Notes: generated from the sequence alone by a model not told the origin. Positions 9,826 through 22,478 are shown, counted from the stretch's first letter. The stretch: DNA of 64,000 nt from Lepus europaeus (GCF_033115175.1 NC_084835.1:26679858-26743857), one strand, 5' to 3'. Numbers and translations: made by a program.

Positions 9826-12800
9826 ATGGCGTCTGCTCGGTGGCTCTGCCTCGTCCTCACTCTGCTCTCCGGCTTGGCCGCCTCTGGCTTCCCGGGGAGC
9901 CCCTTCCGGCTGCTGGGGGTGAGTCAGCCTCTGCTTCACCCTTGGGGCTTCCGGGGTCAAATGGGCAGAAGGCAGCTCCCTGGGCCAGTCCTCTGAGCCA
10001 CTGGAAGCAGTGCCTGACGTTGGGCAAACGGGGCTCCTGCCAGGGTTCATCCTGGCTTTGTCTGGCCCATGCCTTGGTCTTTCACCGAGGGCTGGAGGGC
10101 CCAAGTTGTCTACAGAGGCTGAATTTCAACTCTTAGCGGGAGTGGTGGGGGTTGGGGTGCCGTGGAAGGAGGCCCGGGTCAGGGAAGGGTGGAAGGAGAG
10201 ACAGAAGGGCTGGGTAGAGAGGGCACACAGACAGCCCCGGGCTCTGCACCCCCCACCCTGCCTTTCTCTGGAGCTCAGTTGCCCCCTGTACTCCACGTCT
10301 GTCTCTGGCACGTGGCTCTGGGAGGGCTCTGTGTCTGGAGACCCCTCAAGGTAGAGGTGTGTGTGAGGGGTGGTGGTGGTGGAGTGTGTGTCTGTGTGTG
10401 TGTGGCGGGCACGGCTGGACCCTGATCCCAGCGCAGAACCTGCTCCCAGGCCGTGCTGGCCTTGCCCCTGACCTAACCCCTGTGTTTGCCTTTGTTTTTG
10501 CAGAAACGGAGCCTTCCAGAAGGGGTGAGAACTTTCACCGGGATGGGGGCTGGGTGGGACAGGGCAGGACAGAGCCGCTTGCCCAGGGCTGAAGGTGGGG
10601 GCCTGCACGGCTGGCCAGCAGCTCCGGGCCCCGTGTCCTAGCAGACGCCCACGTCACAAGAACCCTGGGGAGAGCCCATGGAAGCACAGCCCCTGTAACC
10701 CGGGGCAACGAGCCCCCTGTTGGGGGGGCACCACCCCTGCCTCCCCCAACCCTTGCCGAGCCCTTGCGGGCCCTCGGCTCTGTGCGCAGGCTGCGAGCAC
10801 CCACGAAGTGGCCCTGTGGCCCCCTGCCTGGCACCTTTCTATCCCGGCCCCCCTCAGGTTCTCCCAGCGCCTCCCTCAGTCTCTCGCCCTGCAATGAGGG
10901 TGTCTGGGACTCCCCGTGACACAGGACGGGGGAGTGCAAGAGACACGGGAGGAGGGCTGGCGTGTGAGTGTGAGTGAGTGTGCATGTGTGCAAGAGAGGC
11001 AGGAAGAGCCTGGGGCTCAGGACGACGACCAGGAGGAAGACACTCCCGGGGGACTTCAGGGCCAAGGGGAGGAGCCTCCCAAGGGTGTGGGAGCCACGAG
11101 GAGGCTTTCAGCAGGAGAGGGCCAGGGCCAGGTTTGGGTTTTTGCAAGATCTCACCGGCTGTAGCTGTGCGCCAACAGATTTCAGTGTTAAGGTCGGGGA
11201 GCAAACAGCAGAACCACGTGGCCAACAACGGGGGACGGGGGGAGGGGCAGGCTGCAGGGGCTGCTCGCTAGGCAGGGCCTTCAGGAGCTGCAAGGGGGCA
11301 GTAGGAAGGGAGGTGGCCAGCTCAAGACCTGGTTCCCCACCCCCCATGCCCCTGTCTGGCTGCTCACCACCTGCTCTTCCCCATGCACCCCCCCCCCCAC
11401 CAAGGCCGTCAACGGCATTGAGATCTACAGCACCAAAATCAACTGCAAGGTGACCTCCCGCTTCGCGCACAATGTCGTCACCACCAGGGCCGTCAACCGC
11501 GCAGACACGGCCAAGGAGGTTTCCTTTGACGTGGAGCTGCCCAAGACGGCCTTCATCACGAACTTCACCTTGTGGGTGTCACCCTGACTGCTGGCCCTGG
11601 GCTCCGGGCTGGGGGACCCTGGTCCAGGGCAATGCTCCCCAAACTGCCTTTCTCGGCAGGACCATCGACGGTGTGACCTACCCTGGCCACGTGAAGGAGA
11701 AGGAGGTTGCCAAGAAGCAATACGAGAAGGCCGTGTCCCAGGGCAAGACGGCAGGCTTGGTCAAGTGAGAGCGGAGAGCCCCGCGGCCAGGGCCTGTTCA
11801 GAGACGCGAGCAGCCACCACAACATTACTATTACTGCTAGGGCAAGAATGTGCCCGGAGTTTACAAAGGATCCGACAGGAGATTGTAGCTAAGGAGGCTC
11901 AGAATGCTTAAGGGTCTCCCTTACCACCGGGCTGGGACTTGAACACAGGGCCAAGAAAGAGGGGGCCAGGCGGCCGTTGGGGGTGGTCACTGTCTTGCAC
12001 GCCATTCAGGGCCTCCGGGAGGAAGCTGGAGAAATTCACCGTCTCCGTGAACGTGGCCGCGGGCAGCAAGGTCACCTTTGAGCTCACCTACGAGGAGCTG
12101 CTGAAGAGACACAAGGGCAAGTACGAGATGTACCTCAAGGTCCAGCCCAAGCAACTGGTCAAGCACTTTGAGGTGATCCTGCGCGCGGGCAGCCCCTCTT
12201 GAAACCGTCGTGGTGTGGGGAGGGCCCTGGGGCAGAGCTCGGAGCCCGAGCCCGCGGGGTCCAGAATGCAAGAGCGTGGGCCTGGCTGGGGGCAGGGGTG
12301 ACAGTGGCTCTGGACATAGCATCCGGGGCCTAGGAGGGCAGGCCGGGCTGGACCCAGCAGATCCAGATTCAGTTTGGGGCCCATGGGACAGTGCCACCAA
12401 GTGCCTCTGCCAGGCTTGTAACCGGGCACATGTGCAATTCCGGCACAGCGAGCCCTTAGCCTGGGCACTGCAGAGTACTCCGGCCCGAGGGGTGGTGCCA
12501 ATGGGGACAACACTTTGGGTCTGAGTACCCTTCAGCCAGCCCCTGTGGGTGTCTTGGCTGGAGGCTGACCCTCAGCCCTGGTTCAGATCGCCCCGGCCTC
12601 GCCACGGCCCCGTCCCCTTCCCCCAGCCTCCGCATGTCAGTCACTTATGGCAACTCCTCCCCTTGGCATTTCAGATCGACGCACACATCTTCGAGCCCCA
12701 GGGCATCAGCATGCTGGACGCTGAGGCTTCGTTCATCACCAATGACCTCCTGGGCAGCGCCCTCACCAAGTCCTTCTCTGGGAAAAAGGTGTTGTAGACG

Positions 12801-15800
12801 ACTCTCAGACCTAGTGGGGCAGGGGCAGGAACACCGACCCCGGCAGGACACGCCAGGCCTTGGTGGAGTCAGGCACCAGTGCTGCCGGGGCACCCTTAGT
12901 TCTGCTTTGGGAGGTGGACAGAGCAGGGGTTGCTGACCCTGGTTTGCAGATGAAAAGGTCAAGGCCAGGGGGGAGTCACTGAACTCTCCTGGCTCCACCC
13001 TGGGGGTAAGAGAGTAAAGAGAATTTTCTTCTTGGTGCTGCGTGGTTGGCTCCAGTCCCCGAGATCCCCAGATGTTCCTGGGGCCTGACTGGCGGTAGAC
13101 AGCGGATGAAAAGTATTTAATAAAAACCAAACACTGGCCATTCAAGACTTCCAGGGGGTGGCCCAAGGAGCAGAGAAGCACCCAGGGCTACTGGTTCCTT
13201 GATGCCCACTTTCCTCCCTGCCCCCTCCCCCTCCTCTTGGCGCCGACATCCTAACACCCAACGTGAGGTTCCTTTCTTTGGTGCAAAACTCCCTTGCCTA
13301 AGTGGCTGCTTGGTGCTGAGCTCCGACGGGGCCTAGCCAAAGGCAAATCCAGGGCTCACTCAGAAAGGCCCAGGCCTTCCCAGGAGGTCTCGATCTCCAT
13401 GGGGCCGGGAGATGCTCAGAGAGACCGCAGTGTGGCGAGCAGCTGTGTCCATGGCACCTGGGGGCCTGAGCGCTCACCAGCTTGCGGGCAGGGCTGCCCA
13501 GGCCTCCAGCGCTTGCTGGTTCCTGCCCACCCAAGGGCTCCTCCCTGTGAGGGCTCCCCAGGGCGGTCTCCCAGTGCCCAGGCCTTGGCCAAGCTAAGCA
13601 AGGCCCTCCATCCCGTCCCTCAGGGCCATGTCTCGTTCAAGCCCAGCTTAGACCAGCAGCGCTCATGCCCTACCTGCACCGACTCCCTCCTCAATGGGGA
13701 CTTCACCATCACCTACGACGTGAACAGAGAATCTCCTGCCAACATACAGGTTCGTGTCAGTGGCTCTGCTGGGCTGGCTGAGCCGCCACCCTGGCAGGAG
13801 GGACAGCAGCTGCATCTGGTACCATCACCATCCGCCGGCAGCCCAAGGCTGAGTGCTCCTGGCTGGCTGGGACAGCGCCCCCTGGAGGATGGGAAAGAAC
13901 CATCTTCTTCTGGGGCTGGAGAAAGGTTGCCCGTTGCTGCTTAACACCGACAGCAACCTCCACCCCTCTCTGCCCTTTCCAGATTGTCAATGGATACTTT
14001 GTGCACTTCTTTGCACCTCAAGGCCTTCCAGTGGTGCCCAAGAACGTGGTCTTCGTGATTGACGTCAGCGGCTCCATGTATGGGCGGAAACTGGAGCAGG
14101 TACCATCCTCAGTGCCAAGGGCAGAGCTGGGGGTGGGAGAACGGGGGTAGGGGGAGGTTTCTTTTCCAGTGGGAAATGCTAATGCTGCTGGCAAGAGGAG
14201 GATGGGGCCAGGACACTGGAAAGTGCAAAGCCTCCCGCCATATTTTTTTAAATGTATTATAAACTCAGTAATAAAGATAACAATATTAACACATTTTTAC
14301 ATTTAACAATCCTAAATCTCATATTAGAAAAAATGTATTTCAGATTAAAGGTTAAAAGCACAGAACACATAAGGGAAAAACAGGTGTAAATACACACTGA
14401 TTTAGAAAATTTTTAAATGATAGATTGATACCAGGTAGATATAAAAAAGATGACAGGGTTTCCAATATCAGAATCAGGACAACTTCATCTTCATACGATA
14501 AAAAGTGGACCAAGACTTTATTCTTTTTTTTTTTTTTTTCAGATTTATTTATTTGAAAGTCAGAGTTAGAGGGAAAGACAGAGTTAGAGTTAGAGAGAGA
14601 AAGATATCTTCCAATGGTTGGTTCACTGCCCCAGATGACTGCACTAACCTGGGCTGCGCCAGGCTGAAGCCAGGAGTCAAGATATTTCTTTGGCCGGTGC
14701 TGCGGCTCAATAGGCTAATCCTCCGCCTTGCGGCGCCGGCACACCGAGTTCTAGTCCCGGTCGGGGTGCCAGATTCTGTCCCGGTTGCCCCTCTTCCAGG
14801 CCAGCTCTCTGCTGTGGCCCGGGAGTGCAGTGAAGGATGGCCCAAGTGCTTGGGCCCTGCACCCCATGGGAGATCAGGAGAAGCACCTGGCTCCTGCCTT
14901 CGGATCAGCGTGGTGCCCAGCCGTAGTGCGCCGGCCGCGGTGGCCATTAGAGGGTGAACCAACGGCAAAGGAAGACCTTTCTCTCTGTCTCTCTCTCACT
15001 GTCCACTCTGTCAAAAAAAAAAAAAAAAAAGATTTCTTCAGGTCTCCCCCAAGGATGGCAAGGGCCCAAACACCTGGGTCATCTTCTGCTGTTTTCCCAG
15101 GCACATAAGCAGGGAACTGTATCAGAAGTTGAGCAGCCAGTACTCCAATTCATGCCCAGATGGGATGTGGGCATTGCAGGCAGTGGTTTTACCTGCTATG
15201 CCACAATACCAGCCCCAAGACTTTATTCTCAAAATGAATAGTTGGGGGCTGACGCTGTGGTGCAGCAGGTTAAAGTCCTGGCCTGCAGCACTGGCGTCCC
15301 ACATGAGCACCAGCTCTCTGCTATGGCCTGGGAAAGCAGTAGAAGATGGCCCAACTCTTTGGGCTCCTGCACCTGCGTGGGAGACCTAGAAGAAGCTCCT
15401 GGCTTTGGATCGGCTAAACTCCGGCTGTTGTGGCCATTTGGGGGAGTGAACCAGCAGATGGAAGACCGCTCTCTCTGTCTCTCCCTCTCTCTGTAACTCT
15501 TTCAATAAATAACTTAAAAAAAAAAAAAAAGAACAGTTATGTAATAAAGATATAAACTTGAACTTATCATAGCCCCTATCACCAAATCATACACGAGAGA
15601 AACTTCAGATGCATGAGGGGAAAGAGACAGGAATAACGACAGATGGTTTTAATTCCCCGAGCTGTCTTGACGCTCTCGCCTGGCTTGTGTGGTTCGGTAG
15701 AAGTGCCTTCAGGCGGACCCGCGCTCTAGTCTCCCACATTCCAGAACCTCCTCATTGGACCGCATCCGCTCAGCCTGTCAGGAAACGCGCCCAGATCTAT

Positions 15801-18800
15801 GGGAAATGAAAATCTATTCTGCCCCTTAAGTCTCACCAGTCATGAAGAGCCACGCCCACTCTTGGGCTGGGAAGAGGCCTCGCCCGCTGCTGCTCCTTGT
15901 CCGCCTGCCTCTCTCTTCCCCAGACAAAGGATGCCCTTCTCAAAATCCTGGAGGACATACGGGAGGAGGACCACCTGAATTTCATCCTGTTCAGCAGCGA
16001 CGTGACCACCTGGAAAGAACACTTGGTCCAAGCCACGCCCGAGAACCTCCAGGAGGCCAGGGCCTTTGTGAAGAGCATCCGGGATCGAGGGAGTAAGCGG
16101 CCGGCCGGGGCTGCAGCCTTCGCCCTGCTGGTCTCGGGTGGTCCTCAGGCTCAGAGAAGGGGTAGTGGGATAGCTTCCGGGTGGTCTACAGCAACTCACT
16201 CCTTCTGTTTCTCCCACCCAAGCACTAACCAGGCCTGACCCTCTTAGTTTCTGGGATCCTTAATGGGTAGTAGACGCCCAGACCCGTCCTGTTTGCTTCT
16301 CCCCCACGATCCCGGGGCCCCACAGCCCTGGCAGCCGAGGCCATGGACGACCCCTCTTCCTGGCCTTGCTCCCTGTGGGAAAGCATACCCAGCTTCCTGA
16401 GCAGCCCCTCCCCCCAGCTGACTGCTGTCCAAGGGCCCCGGGCTCGGCCTCCACAGCCTCTTCAGCGCCCTCTGAAGCGTGAGCCATTCATTCACTCCCG
16501 CGCTGATGCGCGTGGTCAGCACACACCGAGTACCACCGCGTGTGGGCAGACAGGGTCCTAGGGCACGCGCTCAGAGCCTGCTGCCCTCCCCCCACCCCCG
16601 CCCCAGCGTCCCAGTTCCCTAAGAACACCTGGCCACAGGGCTGGCTGTCTGTGTCCAGGCACCAACCTCAACGACGGGCTGCTAAGAGGGATCAGCATGC
16701 TGAACACGGCGCGAGAGGAGCACAGGGTGCCCGAGCGGAGCACCTCCATCGTCATCATGCTCACCGACGGGGACGCCAACTCTGGTGAGGGGCGTCCCCC
16801 ACCCTCCTCCCAGGCAGGGGCTCTGGCCGTGTGATCACACCCTACCCCCTCCCCGCTCCTGCAGGCGAGAGCAGACCCCAGAAAATCCAAGAGAACGTGC
16901 GGAACGCCATCAGGGGCAGGTTCCCCTTGTATAACCTGGGCTTCGGCAACAATCTCAATTACAACTTCCTGGAGAGCCTGGCCCTGGAGAACGACGGCTT
17001 CGCCCGGCGCATTTACGAGGACTCTGACGCCAACCTGCAGCTGCACGTATGCCTCGTCTTGCACACCTCCAGGGATGGGGGGCTCACTACCTCCTCAGGT
17101 AGCTATGCCGCTGTGGGGCAGCTCCAGTAGTTCTCAGATTGGAATCTATCTCGGTTGCTTCCCAGTACTGGTTCTGATTCTGTCCTCGTGCAATACAGAC
17201 CAGGCCCATGTTGTCCCTGGGACTGCCTGATCAGCCACGGGACGTCCAGAACTGGGAGACCCCATGGTTCTGTTGCTCCCAGTCCAGGCTCCCGTGCTTT
17301 GCTGTGGCTGCCTGAGCCCACAAGTACTGTGTCCCATGTGTCGCTGGGGAAAACCTACACTACACAATGTAGTCATTGCTTATCAGAAACGCACGTTTAA
17401 CTGGACGTCCTGTGAAGCCCACACCCGTCTTCTGTGCTTGAATCTGGCCCAGGCAGGGAGCGGCATCGCCACCTGTGCAGGTGGAGCCGTGTCGCCTCCC
17501 CATCTGTGTCCTAGTGGCTGTCGTCTCATAGCTTCCTCTCCTGGGGGCCGGGAGGGCTCCAGCAGACCGAGGGCCACAGTCAGGGCCACGGAGAAGTGAC
17601 AACCAGGAGGCAGGGGCTGGAGGGCCGCCCTGCCTGCGATGACCGGCCCCGACCTGGACTGCAGGGTTTCTACGAGGAGGTGGCTAACCCGCTGCTGACG
17701 AGCGTGGAGATGGAGTACCCCAAGAACGCCATCCTGGACCTCACCCAGAACAGCTACCAGCACTTCTACGACGGCTCCGAGATTGTGGTGGCCGGGCGCC
17801 TGGCCAATGAGGACATGAACAGCTTTAAGGCGGATGTGAAGGGACACGGGGTGAGCAGGGCTGGGGCTGGGGGCTCAGCGCATAGGGGGTGGTCCCCGAG
17901 TGGCAGCCCCTAGACCCAGCCCTCAAGCCGTCCCCCTGCCCCAGGCCTTGAACGACCTGACCTTCACGGAGGAGGTGGACCTGAAGGAGACGGAGGCCGC
18001 CCTGAAGGAACGGGAGTACATTTTTGGGAACTACATAGAGCGGCTCTGGGCCTACCTCACCATCGAGCAGCTGCTGGAGAAACGGTGACCCCGCCTACCT
18101 TGGGTCTCCGGCCCTGCCCCCACACATCCGGGCCCGCCCCCTGGGGGGACGCCGCTCCCTAGAAAAGGGCACCTCACGCCAGGTCCGGCCAAGGAAATCT
18201 TCCCAGGGCAGACCACAGAGACCCCCAAGCCCCACTCTGGCCCGCCCCGCTGACCCAGTGTAGCCCAGGGGTGGCCAGGCTGACCAGAGCTGCTCCTGGC
18301 GGTCCTGCCCACCTTGGATTCAGTGGGATGAAGCCGTGAGGGGGCACAGGGCCCAGCAGGCTGAGCCTCGGTTCACAGAGTGACCATCAGGATGTTCAAG
18401 AGGAAGTGAGGCTTGGCCAAGGGGGTTGGTGAACCGCTCTAGTCTGAGCCCTACCCTGGGGGACCACAAAGCGGGAGGTGGGGGGCATCCCTGCCACCCC
18501 CCAGGAGCCAGGCTGGGAGCTGCTCTCCAGCTGCTGACCCCGGCTCCTCCCTCCGCGCAGCAAGAACGCCCATGGCGAGGAGAAAGAGAACCTCACTGCC
18601 CAGGCCCTGGACCTGTCCCTCAAGTATCATTTCGTGACCCCTCTGACCTCCATGGTGGTGACCAAGCCCGAGGACAATGAGGACCAGACGGCCATCGCCG
18701 ACAAGCCTGGGGAAGGTGGGTCCAAAGAGGGAAGCCAGGCGCAGCGGACCCTTCTTGGACCCGGGCCCAGGCTGCGAAGACCCAGGCCTGCTGAACTGCG

Positions 18801-21800
18801 GCAGGTTCAGGGGTACCGGGAAAACCTGGCCAAGACCGGGCAGGCGGTCAGTGTGGGGGTGGGGTGGGGTCTGTGGGCACCTCTGAGCCTCAAGGGCGTG
18901 GGAAAGAGGCACTCAAGGGAAGGGACTGGGGTTGCAGCATGCAAGGGCTCAGTTGGACAGGAAGAAGGACTTCCTCCCTGACAAACAGGCCTGCAGCAGG
19001 CTCCTAGCCATCTGGGGACTGTGACACAGACAGACCCGGAGCACTAGAGGCTGGAACTGTGCCCCTCACCACGACCTCGCCCTGCAAGCCTGTATGACCG
19101 GTGTGAGGGGGAGAGTTGGCACCGTCAGGATGAGAAGCCAAGAGCTGGTCCCAGCCAGGCCAGGCCCCTGGTTTCTAGGAGCCTCTCATTCCAGGGGACA
19201 CCCGTGGGGACACAGCTGGCTGCCCCCACTGGCTGTGTTTCCTAACGATGCCTCTTCTTCCTCCCTTGCTGCGTCCAGAGCAAGCACAAGGTGAGCTGCT
19301 GCGGTGGCCAGGAGGGAGCCAGAAGCTGGGACAGGGACACCCGGCAGGGGAGGGCCCTCGGCTCTACCGCTCTGAGTGGCTTGGGCTCGGACCTGAACCC
19401 TCTCTGCACTCAGGGTGCCCCCCCACTCAAGGGAGGACAGTACACATCAGATCCTTCAGCGAGGGGGAGGTGCTGACCCTCGGCTAACCCCAGAGCAGCC
19501 CTGTCCCCCGCCACAACAAAGTGTGGTGGCCCCAGCATCACAACCACATCTCCCCCCCATCACAGCAGTGCCAGAAAGGGGTTCCCTGGGCACGGCCCAT
19601 TTCTAAAGCCCAAACCTGGGGGTCACATCCCCATCTTCTACCTGCCAGGGTTGGGGCCCCCCTGGGACTGGTAGCCCCAAGAGAGGCAAAAGGCTTGGGG
19701 CTGGAGGAGAGGGAGCCCCAAGGCCCTGCTCCTGACCGCCCCTTGGTTCCTTTCAGCCGCCTCTCAGACCTCATTCTCGGCCTACCGGAGTGAGTACCTG
19801 CCACCTCTGGCTCAGGCAGATGGACCGGTGTGCTGGGGGCGGGGAGGGGGAGGAATGCGAGTCCTGGAGAGCAGCAAGGCCAAGGGCACGAGCCGCACCC
19901 TGGGTGGAGGAGCCAGCACCTCCCCAGGGCCGCCTGCGAGCTCAGCCCTGTCTCCCCTGATCCACAGCCACCTACCAGCCGCCGCAAACGCCCTACTACT
20001 ACGGTGAGTTCCCGGGCTCCTCCCTACCTGGCCGCACAGCCCACGGAGGCCGGAGGCTGGGAAGCCGCAGGAATGCGAGTCCTGGAGAGCAGCAAGGCCA
20101 AGGGCACGAGCCGCACCCTGGGTGGAGGAGCCAGCACCTCCCCAGGGCCGCCTGCGAGCTCAGCCCTGTCTCCCCTGATCCACAGCCACCTACCAGCCGC
20201 CGCAAACGCCCTACTACTACGGTGAGTTCCCGGGCTCCTCCCTACCTGGCCGCACAGCCCACGGAGGCCGGAGGCCGGGAAGCCGCAGGGATGGCGAGGG
20301 GCTCCGGGAACCAGCCTCTTCTCTCATGTGTCCCCAGTGGACGGAGACCCCCACTTCATCATCCAAGTCCCAGAACAAGACGACGCCATCTGCTTCAACA
20401 TCGATGAAGAGCCGGGCACGGTGCTGCGCCTCATCCAGGACCCGGCCACAGGTGGGGGCGGGGGGCCGGGCCAGGTGGCTCTGCAGTACCGCGGGTGGGC
20501 TCAGGGGCCGGGTCTTCCTCACTCTGCCCGGTGACACGCGCACAGCATAGCCAGGCAGGCCGGGTGGGGACGCCTTGGGCCACAGGTTCCCCAAGTCCCC
20601 AGGTGCCGCATGCTACTGGACAGACAGCCCAATTAGCAAGCAGCCTGGGCCCGGGGCGACTCCACCTGCATCTGGGGACACAGTTTTTCTCTGAACGACA
20701 CTCGCTGGCCCAGACTCAGCAAATCAGCAATGTCTCCGTGTGAGCCAGAGCCAGGGTGTCCGGGAACAGTCAGGGCTGGGCTCTGAAGTCCTGGTGTCTC
20801 CTGGGGCCCCAACGCCACTGCCCCTTAGCGGGCCTCCAGGCCAGGTCTCTCTCGCTGCCCCCCATCCCTCTGGCAGGCCTCACCGTGAACGGGCAGATCA
20901 TCGGTGACAAGAAAAGCAGCCCGGACTCCGCCACCAGGAAGACTTACTTTGGGAAACTGGGCATTGCCAGTGCTCACATGGACCTCCGCATCGAGGTGAC
21001 CACGGAGAAGATCAGCCTGTGGAACGAGGTCGGGCGCAGCACCTTCAGCTGGCTGGACACGGTCACGGTCACGCAGGATGGGTACGGGCCTCCTGGGAGC
21101 TCTCCAAGGTGTGCTACGGTGTGAGGGCTGGAGGCGGCGCATCAGAGGTTTGGACAAATCCCAGGAAAGGAGATCCCCCACGGTCTCGGCAGACTGGGGG
21201 CCCCAGCGTTTCGTCCTCGGCTCCCAGGGGCCCCCAGCCAGCTCCGTCCGAGCCAGAATCGGAAGCTCAACAGTTCTGAGCACCGACGTTTGGTTGCATC
21301 TTCTCTGGCTGAACTCTTAGTTCTCCAACTCCTCAGCCCCTGCGTCTGGTGCGCAGGCCAGGGGTGCTGCTCCCACAGAGGCTCAGCGAGGGGCCAGGAC
21401 CCGCCCGGGCTCACACGGGAAGTCAGTGGCTGAGCCGATGCGGAAGTGTGGAGGACACACGGCACGCACGAGGCCTGCTTCTCGGCCACTCCCGAGATGG
21501 CTGCTGCAGTCCGCGTGCCCCCACGTGCCTCGCAGAGCGTGCACTGTGGAGACGCCCAGTGACACGCAACGCCTCTGACTGCCTCTTCCCTCCTAGGCTG
21601 TCCATGACCATCAACAGGAAGAAGAACATGGTGGTCTCCTTTGGGGAAGGGGTTACCTTTGTGGTCATCCTGCACCAGGTGTGGAAGAATCACCCCATCC
21701 ACCAGGACTTTCTAGGCTTCTACGTGGTGGACAGCCACCAGATGTCACCGTGGACGCATGGGCTGCTGGGTATGGAGGCTGACTGCAGGCTGCTCAGAGC

Positions 21801-22407
21801 ACTGGGGAAGACATGCCCAGGGTCACCCTACAGCCTCCCTGGAGAGCCAGTGGCCACGTTACCGTGGCAGTGGCAAAAGGGCTGACAGTGCGACTGTGTC
21901 TGTTCCCAGGGCAATTCTTCCACCCCTTCGACTTCAAGGTGTCTGACGTCCACCCAGGCTCTGAGCCCACCAAGCCCGACGCCACGATGGTGGTGAAGAA
22001 CCGCCAGCTGACCGTCACCAGGTGCCCTCTGACTCCCCACCCAGCAGCAGGACAGGCGGAAAGTGCCCCCTCTGCCCAGGCACACTCGCCCGGGGGCTCT
22101 CACCTTCTGTAGGACACCCTGGCCTCCCTCTCAGGTCTTGGCCGTCTAGGTTCCTCCAAGTCAAGGCAAAGCCCACATTCAGCTTGCTCCCAAGAGTAAC
22201 CCTGTGACCTCATTCTGCCTCTTAGCTTCTCAGCCCCAGGGCCGTGCTCACAGTACCCTCTCTCTGCTTTCTCCTAGGGGCTCTCAGAGAGACTACAGAA
22301 CGGATGCCAGGGCTGGCACCAAGGTCGCCTGCTGGTTCGTCCACAACAACGGGGAAGGGCTCATTGACGGCGTCCACACGGACTATATTGTCCCCAGCCT
22401 GTTCTAA
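9826..22407 (+). CDS. ITIH3: Inter-alpha-trypsin inhibitor heavy chain H3 (23 coding exons, complete)
   Basis: Secreted liver heavy chain linked to bikunin (pre-alpha-inhibitor). Exons: 9826-9918, 10504-10524, 11405-11571, 11660-11764, 12010-12172, 12675-12788, 13624-13749, 13983-14099, 15924-16092, 16659-16784, 16865-17046, 17665-17850, 17945-18084, 18561-18715, 19279-19290, 19757-19789, 19968-20003, 20186-20221, 20338-20451, 20877-21081, 21597-21769, 21910-22021, 22278-22407. Sum 2715 nt, 904 aa (human 890). Signal peptide about residues 1-20; KR propeptide site at 32-33; VIT domain; N-glycosylation NFT at 91; vWA MIDAS D290-V-S-G-S294; cleavage site D664|P665-H-F; ITI_HC_C to the end (DYIVPSLF). 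The ATG was chosen because a hydrophobic signal peptide follows directly. Exons 17 and 18 are near-identical tandem copies (36 nt each), adding 12 residues. Exon 15 is only 12 nt. Confidence 0.96.
10356..10404. repeat. GT/TGG-rich simple repeat in ITIH3 intron 1
   Basis: Interrupted GTGTGTG, (TGG)n and GTGTGTCTGTGTGTGTG tracts about 100 bases upstream of the 21-nt exon 2. A likely polymorphic microsatellite. Confidence 0.7.
14240..14510. other. AT-rich block in ITIH3 intron 8 (origin unknown)
   Basis: Composition changes sharply near 14240 from GC-rich to strongly AT-rich and stays so, apart from inserted SINEs, until about 15640. I recognise no family. On neither strand does it hold a long open frame outside the SINEs. 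It may be the remnant of an old insertion. Confidence 0.55.
14525..15215 (-). mobile_element. Minus-strand CSINE, split by a later CSINE
   Basis: Begins with the T-run and AGATTTATTTATTTGAAAGTC, the reverse of the C-repeat tail, and ends with the reverse of its head (GCCACAATACCAGCCCC). A 14-bp target-site duplication (CAAGACTTTATTCT) is seen at 14511-14524 and 15216-15229. A plus-strand CSINE at 14692-15030 interrupts it. Confidence 0.88.
14692..15030 (+). mobile_element. Full-length CSINE nested inside another CSINE
   Basis: Starts GGCCGGTGCTGCGGCTCAAT, runs through the long C-repeat body (CTAATCCTCCGCCTTGCGG) and ends in an 18-base A tract. Flanks GATATTTCTT and GATTTCTTCA form an imperfect target duplication. 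It must be younger than its host element. Confidence 0.9.
15245..15530 (+). mobile_element. CSINE in ITIH3 intron 8
   Basis: Starts GGGGCTGACGCTGTGGTGC and ends in AATAAATAACTT plus an A run. Flanked by GAATAGTT (15236-15243) and GAACAGTT (15531-15538), an approximate target-site duplication. Confidence 0.88.
19853..20288 (+). repeat. 218-bp tandem duplication containing an ITIH3 exon (two copies)
   Basis: Copy 1 is 19853-20070 and copy 2 is 20071-20288. Reading base by base I find one difference (CTGGGAAG against CCGGGAAG near the end). Each copy carries the same 36-nt exon (19968-20003 and 20186-20221) with its own acceptor (TGATCCACAG) and donor (GTGAGTTCC). Exon length is a multiple of three and the entry and exit phases are the same, so both can be spliced in frame, giving [11 protein letters not shown] twice. 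Human ITIH3 (recalled) has a single SYQPPQNPYYY here. The near identity means a very young duplication, or an assembly error. Confidence 0.93.
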
Positions 22408-22478
22408 GTCTACCCAGTGGCGCCATGGAGGCAGCTGGCCCAGGGGCGCACGGCGGGGCCTATGGGAGGGGCTGGGAT

